Positions 46,417 to 55,745 of a DNA stretch of 60,845 nucleotides are shown here, piece by piece. Position 1 is the stretch's first letter. Each line of letters opens with the position of its first letter. The stretch is from a bacterium (lineage in GTDB: Bacteria > Joyebacterota > Joyebacteria > Joyebacterales > Joyebacteraceae). Both the position numbers and the translations under genes were made by a program. The stretch is taken from assembly GCA_029990205.1 (NCBI GenBank), contig JAPEKQ010000015.1:1-60845 (forward strand), read 5' to 3'. Under the pieces are notes generated by a model that worked only from the letters and a program-made list of their open reading frames with translations, was not told the origin of the DNA and searched no databases.

Positions 46417-49400
46417 ATGCGGGAATCCGGACTCGTACTGCTCGTGTGCTGTCTTCTGTTCGCGGTACTTCCGCTCGGACTCTGTCGCGCGCAATCGAGC
46501 GACGAAGAGCGCGAAGGCGTCGAGACGAATCTCCTCCAGTTCAACACCGTCGTTGGCGAGGCGCCGTACACGCTCGCCGAGCGAATGGAGCACTATCGCG
46601 TTCCGGGCGTCTCCATCGCCGTCATCAAGGACTTCGAGGTCAAGTGGATCGCGTGCTACGGCGTGGCGGATGCCGGGACGCAAGAGCCCGTGACCGAGTC
46701 GACCACCTTCTGTGTCGGTTCGGTGACCAAGGCCATTACGGCCGCGACCGCGCTGTCCCTCGTTGCTGAAGGGCTGATCGACCTTGACGGCGACATCGAC
46801 GCGCAGCTCACCGGATGGCGGATCCCCGAGAACGAGTTCACGCACGAGGCCAAGGCGACGCCCCGGCGGCTCCTCAACCACACCGGCGGCTTCGTCTTCA
46901 GCCCGCCGCACAGCTACTCGGCGGACGCGTTCCCTACGACCCTCCAGGTTCTCGCCGGAGAGAGTCCTGCGACGACGAACCCGGCCGCGGTCGACGTTGT
47001 GCCGGGGACGACGTTCCAGTACTCCAACAGCGGGTTCACAGCAGTGCGTCTGCTCATCGAGGAGACGACCGGGTCGTCGTACGCCGAGAGCGTGGCCGAC
47101 CGCCTGTTCGAGCCGCTCGGAATGACGCACAGCACGCTGGACGTCCCGCCGAAGTCCGGCGTCCTTCCGGGAGCCGCGAGCGGTCACGACCGAGACGGTG
47201 CGCTGTATCCGGATCGGAAGCAGTGGGTTGGTCACACGGCTGCAGGCGGTCTCTACACGACAGCGGGCGACTACGCGGCGTTCGTCGTCGAGCTCCAGAA
47301 GTCGCTCCACGGGCGCAGCAACCGCATCCTCCCTCAGGAGCTCGTCGAGCAAATGGTCTCCTCGCAGGAGGCTCCGAACTATGGTCTCGGTGTATTCCTT
47401 CATGAGTTCGACAGCAGCGAACCTCACTTCAGCCACATCGGTGACGCACGCGGATTCGTCGCGGGGTACACGTCGCATCGCACGGGCGGTTACGGGGCGG
47501 TCGTGTTGACCAACGGGCGGAACGGCATGAATCTCGTTCGTGAGATCCTCCGCAGTATTGCCACGGTGTATGAGTGGCCCGGATACGTGAAGGAGGCACA
47601 GGAGGCCATCGCTCTGGACGACACCGCGCTCGATTCACTCGCGGGTCGTTATGTCATCGGTTGCGATGAGGTCATCGCTGTCTCGCGTGACGGGAACGAA
47701 CTCCAGATCTCTGCCACCGGTCTCTCGGGCTTCCGATTCTACTCCACGGCTCCGGATACGTTTGTCTGTCGGGAACGTGCCGGGCAGCTCACGGTCGCGC
47801 GCGGTGACAACGGTTCCATCTCCGCGCTGTTGATGGGCGTCTCCGATGAGGTCGGACGCATCCCCGCCGAACCGATGCGGGCAGTGAAGATGGAGGATGG
47901 CGGACGGGTTCCGCTTGAGATGGTGGTCGCAGGTGACCTCGACGGGGCGGTTGCCGCGTACGAGGCGTGGCGCGAGCTTCATCCGGATGACTTGCAGGTT
48001 TCGCCCCGCCGCTTCAACTCCACGGGCTACCGGTTTCTCCTCGATGGCCGCATCGACGAGGCGGTCGCGGTGTTCCGCGTGGCCACCATGCTGTTCCCGG
48101 AGAACGCGAACGCATACGACAGTCTGGGGGAGGGGTTCGCGGCGCAGGGGCGCACCGAGGAGGCTGTGGCAAGCTACGAGCGGTCGCTCGAACTCAACCC
48201 GGGCAACACGAACGCGGTGGAGATGCTGCGCGGGCTGAAGGCGCCGGTCGTCGATGAGGGGACGGTGAATCCGGAGGGCGCGGGGCTTGAGATCGACAGG
48301 GCACAGATCGCGCGTGACGTCGAGTCGCTGGTGAATGAGTACGCGAACCTCGGCGAGTTCAGCGGAGTGATGCTCGTCGCCGACACCGACGGCGTCATCA
48401 TCGAGAAGGCATACGGTCTCGCCAACCGCGAGTGGGGCATTCCCAATGCGATGGACACCCGGTTTCGCATCGGCTCTCTCTCGAAGCAGTTCGCGGCGAC
48501 GCTCATTATGCGTCTCGTCGACACGGGGAGGCTCGATCTCGATGCGAAGCTCTCCGACGTTCTCGAGTGGTACCGGAAGGACACGGGCGAGAAGGTAACC
48601 ATCCGCCAGCTGCTCGACCACACGTCGGGCATCGACCGGGGGGGCGTGATGGTGATGATCCAGGAAGAGGGCAGGACCGGGATGCCGCTCAAGGACGCTG
48701 TGGCGGCCTACTGCAGCGGCGACCTGGAGTGGGAGCCAGGCTCGCAGTTCGCCTACAACAATGGCGCGTACCTCGTTCTCGGCGCGGTCGTCGAGGAGCT
48801 CTACGGCGCACCGTATGCCGATGTCCTTCGAGATGTCATCACCGACCCGATCGGACTCGACGATACGGGGATGGATGACTCACGGCGTATCATGCTCAGA
48901 CGCGCCGACGGGTACGATCGCGGAGCCGAGGGCCTTTCGAAGGCCGAGTTCGTCGAGGCCACCCTGGCAAGCTCCGCCGGCGGCGCGTACTCGACGGCGG
49001 GCGATCTCTACCGGTGGGACCGCTCGCTCTACACGGACGCGGTGCTTTCGGATGACGCACGCGAACAGATGTTCACCGCGGGCCTCGGACCGTACGGGTT
49101 CGGGTGGTTCGTCGTCGATATGCCCGTGGGGCCCCGCGGCGAACCTCGCAAGGTCATCCGTCACCCCGGCCAGGGCGACGGGTTCTACAGTCTGGTCTGG
49201 CGGATTCCCGAGGACGGCATCTGCGTGGTGCTGATCAACAACCTGGGTATGACGGACGTGGGCGGGATCGCCGAGGGCATCCTCGATGTCGTTTACGGAC
49301 GCGCCGCGCAGGTGAGTATCGCTTCGGTGATGCGGCACGCGATCGACACTGACGGCGTCGAGGCCGCGCGCGATGCGTACTTCAGCATCAGCGAGACGAT

Positions 49401-49665
49401 GGCCGAGCGCTACGACTTCTCCGAGGACCAGCTCAACGATCTCGGCTACGATCTACTCAGACGCGGTTCCGCATCCGAGGGCATCGCGATGTTCGCGCTC
49501 AACACCGAGGTCTTTCCGCAGTCCGCGAACGCCCAGGACTCGCTCGGGGAGGGGTTGGAGCACGTGGGCGACGTTGAGGCCGCCAGGGCCGCATACAGGC
49601 GCGCGGTCGAGCTCGACCCGGATTTCGACCATGCGGCGGCCAGATTGCTGGAGCTCGCCGAATAG
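46417..49665 (+). CDS. Exported protein with two serine beta-lactamase-fold domains and TPR repeats
   Basis: The 1082-residue product has AAGGAGG before the ATG and a signal peptide ending in LCRAQ. Domain 1 (about residues 35-390) is a class C beta-lactamase / penicillin-binding-like domain with S102-V-T-K105 and a YSN motif (FQYSNSG). A small lipocalin-like region (about 395-490) and a TPR segment (about 500-605; NANAYDSLGEGFAAQGRTEEAV) follow. Domain 2 (about 620-960) is a second copy with S687-L-S-K690 and a YNN motif (FAYNNGAY). A final TPR pair closes the protein (NAQDSLGEGLEHVG). Both active sites look intact, so both halves may be esterase/peptidase-active. Antibiotic hydrolysis is not implied; many such proteins act on peptides or esters. 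A tandem fusion in one polypeptide is unusual. Confidence 0.85.
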   Translation: MRESGLVLLVCCLLFAVLPLGLCRAQSSDEEREGVETNLLQFNTVVGEAPYTLAERMEHYRVPGVSIAVIKDFEVKWIACYGVADAGTQEPVTESTTFCVGSVTKAITAATALSLVAEGLIDLDGDIDAQLTGWRIPENEFTHEAKATPRRLLNHTGGFVFSPPHSYSADAFPTTLQVLAGESPATTNPAAVDVVPGTTFQYSNSGFTAVRLLIEETTGSSYAESVADRLFEPLGMTHSTLDVPPKSGVLPGAASGHDRDGALYPDRKQWVGHTAAGGLYTTAGDYAAFVVELQKSLHGRSNRILPQELVEQMVSSQEAPNYGLGVFLHEFDSSEPHFSHIGDARGFVAGYTSHRTGGYGAVVLTNGRNGMNLVREILRSIATVYEWPGYVKEAQEAIALDDTALDSLAGRYVIGCDEVIAVSRDGNELQISATGLSGFRFYSTAPDTFVCRERAGQLTVARGDNGSISALLMGVSDEVGRIPAEPMRAVKMEDGGRVPLEMVVAGDLDGAVAAYEAWRELHPDDLQVSPRRFNSTGYRFLLDGRIDEAVAVFRVATMLFPENANAYDSLGEGFAAQGRTEEAVASYERSLELNPGNTNAVEMLRGLKAPVVDEGTVNPEGAGLEIDRAQIARDVESLVNEYANLGEFSGVMLVADTDGVIIEKAYGLANREWGIPNAMDTRFRIGSLSKQFAATLIMRLVDTGRLDLDAKLSDVLEWYRKDTGEKVTIRQLLDHTSGIDRGGVMVMIQEEGRTGMPLKDAVAAYCSGDLEWEPGSQFAYNNGAYLVLGAVVEELYGAPYADVLRDVITDPIGLDDTGMDDSRRIMLRRADGYDRGAEGLSKAEFVEATLASSAGGAYSTAGDLYRWDRSLYTDAVLSDDAREQMFTAGLGPYGFGWFVVDMPVGPRGEPRKVIRHPGQGDGFYSLVWRIPEDGICVVLINNLGMTDVGGIAEGILDVVYGRAAQVSIASVMRHAIDTDGVEAARDAYFSISETMAERYDFSEDQLNDLGYDLLRRGSASEGIAMFALNTEVFPQSANAQDSLGEGLEHVGDVEAARAAYRRAVELDPDFDHAAARLLELAE

Positions 49666-50073
49666 CCAGCATTTAGGGGTGTATCGCGCTGAACCGCGCC
49701 TCAGTCAGGTTCCTGTACCGACCAGATCGTGTCGAATCGCGCGATTGCGCTTGACTGGGGCGGCATCCGCGACTATGCTTTCAATCAGCAGAGGCGACCA
49801 CGTCGGTTATGGTGACATATCCGAAAGCTCTTACGAGGGACTTGGCGCAGGAAGCCTGTCCCTTGTTTTCGTTTCCGGGGAGCCATGAGGCCCCCGGGAA
49901 CGTAGAGAGCAGACGGTGAACAGAATCGGCGATCGGTGATGGGAGCTTACCTGCAGGGGCAATTCTGCCCCGTACTGAACGGGGTCGGTAGTCCGGAGAA
50001 CTCTGGCGCCGACTAGACGATCACCGGGATAATGAAAGACTTCTCTCGGTGAGACCAGGAAAGGTAGTACACA
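49666..50073 (+). promoter_or_regulatory. Gene-free region: structured leader of the cold-shock gene
   Basis: No coding gene is seen in these 408 bases. Hairpin 49873-49900 (TTCC-GGGG with CCCC..GGAA) and two overlapping helices are present: GGGGCA (49956-49961) with TGCCCC (49966-49971), or CCCCGT (49968-49973) with ACGGGG (49979-49984). These share 49968-49971, so only one can form. Long structured 5' leaders are known for cspA mRNAs. I could not place a promoter with confidence. Confidence 0.5.
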
Positions 50074-50289
50074 GTGAGCACGACCGGAACAGTGAAGTGG
50101 TTCAACGACAGCAAGGGCTTTGGTTTCATCTCGCTCGAAGATGGTTCGAAGGACGTTTTCGTGCACTTCTCCGCGATTGCGGGTGGTGACGAGTTCAAGA
50201 CCCTGAACGAGGGCGACCGCGTGCAGTTCGACGTTGTTGCTGGTGAGAAGGGTCCGGCGGCTGAGAACGTCACGAAGATCGAGGCGTAA
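50074..50289 (+). CDS. Cold-shock domain protein
   Basis: This 71-residue CspA-like nucleic-acid chaperone has RNP-1 (KGFGFISLE) and RNP-2 (VFVHFSAI) and the family opening [15 protein letters not shown]. The GTG start has AGGAAAGG about 9 bases upstream. Length and fold are typical (five-stranded OB). It melts RNA secondary structure, at low temperature or constitutively. The leader shows alternative hairpins that could act as a thermosensor. A tetraloop terminator follows. Confidence 0.96.
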   Translation: MSTTGTVKWFNDSKGFGFISLEDGSKDVFVHFSAIAGGDEFKTLNEGDRVQFDVVAGEKGPAAENVTKIEA

Positions 50290-50325
50290 TCGGCGACCTT
50301 TCGGTCGCAGACCGATAGAACGACG

Positions 50326-50355
50326 AGGGCCGTCCCGCGCAAGCGGGGCGGCCCT
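50326..50355 (+). terminator. Terminator of the cold-shock gene
   Basis: AGGGCCG-T-CCCGC pairs with GCGGG-G-CGGCCCT around a GCAA tetraloop (13 bp), then CGCTTTG. It also faces the convergent regulator gene. Confidence 0.88.
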
Positions 50356-50385
50356 TCGCTTTGTAGGTACCCCATGCGACTCCAG

Positions 50386-50949
50386 CTACACGAGCTTCGC
50401 CATCGCGGCGGTGAACGAGAACGTCTCGCCGCTATCGGGGCGGTCGTGGTCGCCCATGAACGCGGCGAGGTCGTTGAGCATCTGCTGCGCCTTCTTCGCG
50501 TCCCGCCGCGAGAGTCGAGCCGAGAGTCGCACGAGCATCAGCGAGTCGTCTTCACTGCCACGGCCGCTCCCTGCCGAGACCGCCGCGGTGACCTCCCTCG
50601 TCGCCTGGCTGAGCGCGGCCTTGTGGAGATCACCAAGCGCCTCCACGAACGCCTTCGAACGCTTGGTGCGGTCGATCCGGATCCGCTCGGCCGCTGTCTC
50701 GAAGATGGTTTCCGCCTTCGTTCCTGACCGCCGCGTCGTCTTCTTCCTGATGAGTCCCGCATCCTCGAGCTCGTGCACGTGGTAGTAGAGCGACGCGGGC
50801 GACCTGCCCAGGGCAGATGCCAGCTCCTTGACGGATGCCGATCCGAGCAGAGACATCGTGTGGACGATCTCCTGTCTCAGAGGGGTCCTGAGCGCGCGGA
50901 TCTGCCGTGGCGCGCGGATGTACATGGTCTTGGGCTTCCGAGGTGCCAT
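50386..50949 (-). CDS. ArsR-type winged-helix transcriptional regulator
   Basis: The product has 187 residues from the ATG at 50949. The N-terminal winged helix (RALRTPLRQEIVHTMSLLG, SVKELASALGRSPASLYYHVHELEDAGLI) is of the ArsR/HTH_20 class. The rest is helical (RTKRSKAFVEALGDLHKAAL, ARLSRRDAKKAQQMLNDL) and probably dimerises or senses a signal. No metal-binding Cys pair is visible. It lies between the cold-shock gene and the divergent aspartyl protease gene, which it may regulate. The target is unknown. Confidence 0.85.
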   Translation of the reverse strand: MAPRKPKTMYIRAPRQIRALRTPLRQEIVHTMSLLGSASVKELASALGRSPASLYYHVHELEDAGLIRKKTTRRSGTKAETIFETAAERIRIDRTKRSKAFVEALGDLHKAALSQATREVTAAVSAGSGRGSEDDSLMLVRLSARLSRRDAKKAQQMLNDLAAFMGDHDRPDSGETFSFTAAMAKLV

Positions 50950-51081
50950 CTGAACGTTCCCTTCGCATTCGTATTTGTATTTCAACGATTATTGTAATAC
51001 GCTTGTCTCATGGATGCAAGGGCTGAGCGAGGTGGAGGAGGGGCGCGCTGTGATCGAACGAGTACTGGAGAGGAGACGACG

Positions 51082-52461
51082 ATGTTCTCTCGGAAACTGC
51101 TTGTGGGCGTGTGTGCGGCGGTGCTCATCATGACGGGGGCCGCGGCTGCACAGTCCCCGGGGATGCCGCAGGACAGGGGCGACCGGAGCGACCTGCTCGT
51201 GCGGCTGAGGTACGCGGAGGAAGCCTGGCAGAGCGAGCCCGGAACCGAATCGGCGATGGAGTATGCCACACGGCTGTTCGAGGCCGGTCACTTCGAGCGG
51301 TCCCGCGAGCTGCTGTCATCCATGCTCGATGGCGAGGAGCGACCGCTCGACGCCATCCACCTCGCTGCGCGGCTGGACTACTACATGGGCGACTACGCGT
51401 CGGCGGAGAAGCTGTTCACCGAGGCGGTGGCCGGAGATCCTCAGAACGTCCGGGCGGCGGTGGGTGTTCTGATGACGCACTACCAGACGAACGCGTTTGA
51501 GCTGGGCGCGGCGCTGCCGGATGAGATGTTCGGCGGGAGGCCCATCCCGCACCTGGATGTCATGCGCGCCATGGAGGGGAACGAACCGTATGAGGTCAGC
51601 TGGGCCGACGGACCGTTGGCCGAGGTGCCATTCCTCGACAGCGATCCACTGCCGGTGGTGGAGGTCACGATCGACGGACGGAGCATCTTCGTGATCATCG
51701 ACACCGGGGCGGACATGTTCGTTCTCGACACAGAGATCGCCGAAGATATGGGCATGGAGACCGTCGCGACCATGCAGGCGATGTTCGCCGGAGGGATGCA
51801 GGGCGAGCTCGGTTTCGGTGTGGCGGAGTCACTCACGCTTGGCGGTGTGACGCTTTCCAATGTCCCGGTCTCGATGCTGCCCACCAAGGCGCTCAGCCTG
51901 ACAGAACGGACCATCGGCGGGATCATGGGAGTCGGCGTTCTCAAGCAGTTCCTCTCGACGATGGACTACCCCGGGAACCGGCTCGTGCTGCGGGAGCGCT
52001 CGGCGTCGGCGGTCGAGGAGTTCAGGGAGAGTGAGACGGAGCGGATCGTCGAGGACGTGCCGTTCTATCTCTCGAGCACGCACTTCCTGCTCGCGCACGG
52101 AAGTATCAATGGCTACATCGACCTCGTGTTCCACGTGGACTCCGGACTGGCCGGAACCCCGTCCTTCGCGGCGCCGCGGGAGCTGCTCGAGTACGCGAGC
52201 ATCCCCATTCCCGAGGTCGAGGTGCGTGACGATGTCATCGGTGGCGGGGGTGGAGGATTCGCTGTGGGCGAATTCGAGATCGCGGAACTCGGGCTCGGCA
52301 GTCTTGTCGGTCACGACCTCGTAGGATCCTACGGCGGTCAGCCTCCCGGCAGCTACTGGATGGCCGGTTTCATCATCGACGGTCTCATTTCGCACAACTT
52401 CCTGCGCGACTATGCGTGGACGCTCGACTTCGACGGGATGCGGATGATCTTCGCACGGTAG
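51082..52461 (+). CDS. Exported retropepsin-like aspartyl protease with TPR-like N-terminus
   Basis: The 459-residue product begins at 51082 behind GGAGAGGAG with a signal peptide ending AAAQ. Residues about 45-130 are helical and TPR-like (SAMEYATRLFEAGHFERSRELLSSM, DYMGDYASAEKLF). A catalytic motif VIIDTGADMFVLD (D207) follows, typical of pepsin/retropepsin-like proteases. A second related motif further on (LVFHVDSGLAGTPSF) gives the other lobe, with Ser in place of Thr. Many bacterial members process surface proteins, but the target is unknown. The terminator at 52512 separates it from the M1 peptidase gene. Confidence 0.85.
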   Translation: MFSRKLLVGVCAAVLIMTGAAAAQSPGMPQDRGDRSDLLVRLRYAEEAWQSEPGTESAMEYATRLFEAGHFERSRELLSSMLDGEERPLDAIHLAARLDYYMGDYASAEKLFTEAVAGDPQNVRAAVGVLMTHYQTNAFELGAALPDEMFGGRPIPHLDVMRAMEGNEPYEVSWADGPLAEVPFLDSDPLPVVEVTIDGRSIFVIIDTGADMFVLDTEIAEDMGMETVATMQAMFAGGMQGELGFGVAESLTLGGVTLSNVPVSMLPTKALSLTERTIGGIMGVGVLKQFLSTMDYPGNRLVLRERSASAVEEFRESETERIVEDVPFYLSSTHFLLAHGSINGYIDLVFHVDSGLAGTPSFAAPRELLEYASIPIPEVEVRDDVIGGGGGGFAVGEFEIAELGLGSLVGHDLVGSYGGQPPGSYWMAGFIIDGLISHNFLRDYAWTLDFDGMRMIFAR

Positions 52462-52511
52462 ACGTGCTCCGGCGGTGCGTGTATTCCGGCTCCAGATGAT
52501 TCCGATGTGAA

Positions 52512-52537
52512 ACGGGCGGCCCACCAGGGCCGCCCGT
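52512..52537. terminator. Bidirectional terminator between aspartyl protease and M1 peptidase genes
   Basis: ACGGGCGGCCC/GGGCCGCCCGT 11-bp perfect stem around ACCA, followed by CTTCGATT. It is 50 bp after the protease stop and 51 bp past the M1 stop. Confidence 0.85.
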
Positions 52538-52588
52538 CTTCGATTCGATTCTGTTCGGAGACTCGGCTCCGCTCAGATGACTGCGCCG

Positions 52589-54637
52589 CTACTTCATCAG
52601 CACCAGCTTCTCCGCCGCCGAGCCCTGCGTGGTTTCGAGCCTGGCGAAGTAGACGCCCGATGCGGCCGTCGTCCCGTCGGTCGTCCGCCCGTCCCAGCTC
52701 GCGCTGTGTGCGCCGGCTGTGACAACGCCATCGACGAGCGTTGCGACGACGCGCCCCGTGACATCGTAGACGACGAGCGAAACGTGACCGGTGGACGGGA
52801 CCGAGTAGGCAAGCGCCGCGTCGGCGCGCGTCGGGTTCACCGGCGCGCGGAGCGCGACCGATGAGACGGCATCCTCGACGCCGGTCGGGCTGACCTGCGA
52901 GACGTACTTGAGGATCCAGTTGCCCGGATCGAAGCTCACGCCCGTCGGCTGTGCGTCGGTCGAGATGAAGAAGTCCTGGCTCCACTGGTCGTTCCAGACG
53001 GTCACGAGCGTGTCACCCGCCGTCGTCTGGATCTCGATGTCGATCGGCATCGTAAAGAGCCCGGCGTTCGACTGGACCTGGTCGATGTGGAGCATCAGGC
53101 TGTGCGGCGGTCCCTGGTTTGTCGCGATCCACGAGTACTCATACTCGGGCCGGTTCTCACCGTAGATCCACGGGACGAAGAACCAGTCCATGTCGCCGCC
53201 GTAGGCGGCTTCACAGATGGCCTGAAGCTCGGGTGTGATGGCCGAGCTGTAGGCGTATGTCGCGCCGTACGTGGCGATCACGCTCTCGAGCGCATCGATC
53301 GGGTAGTGGTACTGCGTCCCGTCGGCGAGCGCGAAGATCCGCCGGAGCATGTGAAGGACGAGCGCGCCCTTGTCATAGACCGTGCGGTTGAATGTCGAGA
53401 CCGGGTCGTAGATCGGCCCGTCGAAGTAGCCGTAGTAGTCGTACGACTCAATGTAGTCGTCGTAGCCGGTCTCGCCGTCCTGGTACTCGAACCAGAGCGC
53501 CTCGGAGTAGCTCGCGAAACCCTCGTTGAGCCAGATGTCCTCCCATGTTCCGCACGTCACCGAGTCGCCCCACCACATGTGACCGAGCTCGTGCACGAGG
53601 ATCCAGTCGTAGTAGTGGTCGCCGCGGATGAGCACGGCTCCGTAGCTCGTGCAGGTCTGGTGCTCCATCGCGCCGCCCCACGGGAACTCCGCGTGGCCGT
53701 AACGCTCCTCGATGAACGGGTACTGGCCGAACGCGTTCTCGAGCACGGCGATGGCGTCAGCGGTGATGTTGAGGTCTTCCTGCGCGTCCGAGAGGTCCTC
53801 GGGGTAGACGTAGTTCTCGATCGGCATCGAGCCGCCGGCATAGGTGTACGTATCCGTCCAGCTCGAGTAGTTGGAGATGGCGACCGAGATGAGGTAGGTC
53901 GTGATGGGGTAGCCCTCGAACCAGGTGAAGGTCTTCGTCGTCCCGTTGTCCACCTCGGACTCGAGCATCCCGTTCGAGACCGCGACGAGCGCGTCGTCGA
54001 CCGTCAGGGCGATTCGCGCCGAGTCGGCCTTGTCGTCCGGTCTGTCCTTGCACGGCCACCACTGCCTCGCGCCGATTGGCTCGGAGAGGCTCGAGATGAT
54101 CGGGTTGCCGCCTCCGTGCGTGTCGAAGTTGAGCGCGTCATCGACCGGGGCGCCGTGATACGTCACGGCGATCTCGAACTCCTCACCGCTGGCCGCGGCC
54201 GGGCTGAGCGTCACCGTGATGAGGTCGTTGTTGTGCGTGTACGACGCGGACGAGCCGTTGTACGTGATGGCGTCGACCGTTATGTTGTCGTAGAAATCGA
54301 GGATGACCTCGTCGAGTCCGGCCACCAGACTCGTCGCCCGCATGAGAACGGTTCCGGCGACCGTCTCCGGTCCCTCGTCGATCTCGATGTCGATGTCGTA
54401 CCACGTGACGTCGTAGTCGTCCTGCGTCGCGCGGATCGCCGTCGGCGGGAGGGCGAGCTGCTCCTGGAGGCGCTCGAAGGCGGCCTGCTTGGACTCCCAC
54501 AGGATGGCACGCGGGTCGTTGCCCGCTTCGCGTCCGTCCATCCAGGTCGGGCGCGCGTGGGCGACGGCCGCGACGATGAGCAGCGTCGCGAGTGTCAGGA
54601 CGATGATGCGTGTGGCCGGTGCGAGCGTTCGGTGCAT
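52589..54637 (-). CDS. Secreted M1-family metallopeptidase with FlgD-like C-terminal domain
   Basis: The 682-residue product has GGAGGAG before the ATG and a signal peptide ending AHA. The M1 domains are visible in order: N-terminal beta domain (DVTWYDIDIEIDEGPETVAG), the GAMEHQT exopeptidase-like motif, the zinc motif HELGHMWWG and the downstream Glu of NEGFASY (about residues 345-375). A helical domain and a FlgD-like Ig tail (NPTRADAALAYSV, GRVVATL, ASGVYFA) end in KLVLMK. It probably releases N-terminal residues or oligopeptides from exported substrates. It has a TATAAT promoter at 54713-54741 on the minus strand. Confidence 0.93.
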   Translation of the reverse strand: MHRTLAPATRIIVLTLATLLIVAAVAHARPTWMDGREAGNDPRAILWESKQAAFERLQEQLALPPTAIRATQDDYDVTWYDIDIEIDEGPETVAGTVLMRATSLVAGLDEVILDFYDNITVDAITYNGSSASYTHNNDLITVTLSPAAASGEEFEIAVTYHGAPVDDALNFDTHGGGNPIISSLSEPIGARQWWPCKDRPDDKADSARIALTVDDALVAVSNGMLESEVDNGTTKTFTWFEGYPITTYLISVAISNYSSWTDTYTYAGGSMPIENYVYPEDLSDAQEDLNITADAIAVLENAFGQYPFIEERYGHAEFPWGGAMEHQTCTSYGAVLIRGDHYYDWILVHELGHMWWGDSVTCGTWEDIWLNEGFASYSEALWFEYQDGETGYDDYIESYDYYGYFDGPIYDPVSTFNRTVYDKGALVLHMLRRIFALADGTQYHYPIDALESVIATYGATYAYSSAITPELQAICEAAYGGDMDWFFVPWIYGENRPEYEYSWIATNQGPPHSLMLHIDQVQSNAGLFTMPIDIEIQTTAGDTLVTVWNDQWSQDFFISTDAQPTGVSFDPGNWILKYVSQVSPTGVEDAVSSVALRAPVNPTRADAALAYSVPSTGHVSLVVYDVTGRVVATLVDGVVTAGAHSASWDGRTTDGTTAASGVYFARLETTQGSAAEKLVLMK

Positions 54638-54712
54638 GGTGCTCCTCCGGTGTGCCGTGAACGACCAGAACGCCCCGGATGCCCGGGACGACGAAGTTCA
54701 TACATAGACCTT

Positions 54713-54741
54713 ATTATAGCACATTTTGGACGAATAGTCAC
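54713..54741 (-). promoter_or_regulatory. Promoter of the M1 peptidase gene
   Basis: On the minus strand GTGACT (54736-54741), a 17-bp spacer and TATAAT (54713-54718) with TGTGC just upstream (extended -10). Confidence 0.65.
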
Positions 54742-54786
54742 GAGTCGAGCGGTTCCGGGCGGTCTCTGGTGGCCATCGACGGTGGG

Positions 54787-55701
54787 CTAAGGGTGAAGCG
54801 TGTCGCGGAGCGCGCGGATGTGGTCGGGAGTGGTCCCGCAGCATCCGCCGAGAACGGCAACACCGAGGTCAGCGAACTGCGACGCCCGGGCGGCCATCTG
54901 CTCGGGCGTCTCGTCGAAGACGGTGGCTCCGGCTTCGATGCGGGGGAGGCCGGCGTTCGGCTGGAAGAGCAGCGGCGCGTCGGTCACAGCCCGGAACGCC
55001 TCCGCGATCGTGACCATGCTCTCGGTGCCGTTGCCGCAGTTGGACCCCACCACGTTGGCGCCCGCGTCCAGAAGCTCCTCAACTGATGTACGCACGTCAT
55101 TGCCCATGATCGTGTAGACGCCGCGCGGGAGGATGTCGAACGTCATCGTCGCCATGATGGGGATGCTGTCCGAGACGTTGCGGGCGGCCCGCACAGCGAG
55201 CTTCGCCTCGGCGAGATCGATCATCGTCTCGATGGTGAGCGCGTCGACGCCGGCAGCGACGAGCGCTGAGATCTGCCGTTCGTAGCCCTCGCGAACCTCG
55301 TCGGGTTCCGTATCTCCGTACGGTACGAGCGTCCCGCCCGTCGGCCCGACCGAGCCCGAAATGTAGATGTCACCGGTCGCGTCGCATGCCGCACGCAGCA
55401 CCGGCGTCTCCACAGCCTCCCTCACCGCCAGGACCGCGGCGTGGTTGATCTCCTCGGTCTGCGCATCAAGACCGTGTCCGGCGAGCTTGAGCGGTGAGGC
55501 GCCGAAGGTGTTCGTGTGGACGATCTCCGCGCCGGCTTCGACGTATCGCGCGGCGATCTCGCCGAGCACGCCGGGGCGAGTGAGATTGAGTGACTCGGGT
55601 GCCGCGCCGGGTCCGAGCCCGTGCTCGATGAGCAGGCTTCCGGTGGCTCCGTCCGCGATCACTATGGGGCCGCTCTCGATCCGCGCGAGTAGTGACCTCA
55701 T
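54787..55701 (-). CDS. Homocysteine S-methyltransferase (MetH Hcy-domain type)
   Basis: This 304-residue enzyme transfers a methyl group to homocysteine to make methionine. The ATG at 55701 has GGAGGAAGC upstream. The fold is the homocysteine/selenocysteine methyltransferase barrel: IADGATGSLLIEHG at the start, GSNCGNGTES with the first zinc Cys, and GGCCGTTPDHI with the other two. It lacks any folate or corrinoid domain of its own. It is the last gene of a four-gene operon with a corrinoid protein, a reactivation-domain protein and an MttB-type methyltransferase, so the methyl donor is most likely methyl-corrinoid. Confidence 0.9.
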   Translation of the reverse strand: MRSLLARIESGPIVIADGATGSLLIEHGLGPGAAPESLNLTRPGVLGEIAARYVEAGAEIVHTNTFGASPLKLAGHGLDAQTEEINHAAVLAVREAVETPVLRAACDATGDIYISGSVGPTGGTLVPYGDTEPDEVREGYERQISALVAAGVDALTIETMIDLAEAKLAVRAARNVSDSIPIMATMTFDILPRGVYTIMGNDVRTSVEELLDAGANVVGSNCGNGTESMVTIAEAFRAVTDAPLLFQPNAGLPRIEAGATVFDETPEQMAARASQFADLGVAVLGGCCGTTPDHIRALRDTLHP

Positions 55702-55745
55702 GCTTCCTCCGTCGGTGGCCTCACGCCGCTCCGCCGCTGAACCCG

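Noticed and set aside
49751-49789. TTGACT...TATGCT as promoter of the cold-shock gene
   Set aside because: The spacer would be 27 bp, far too long for sigma-70.
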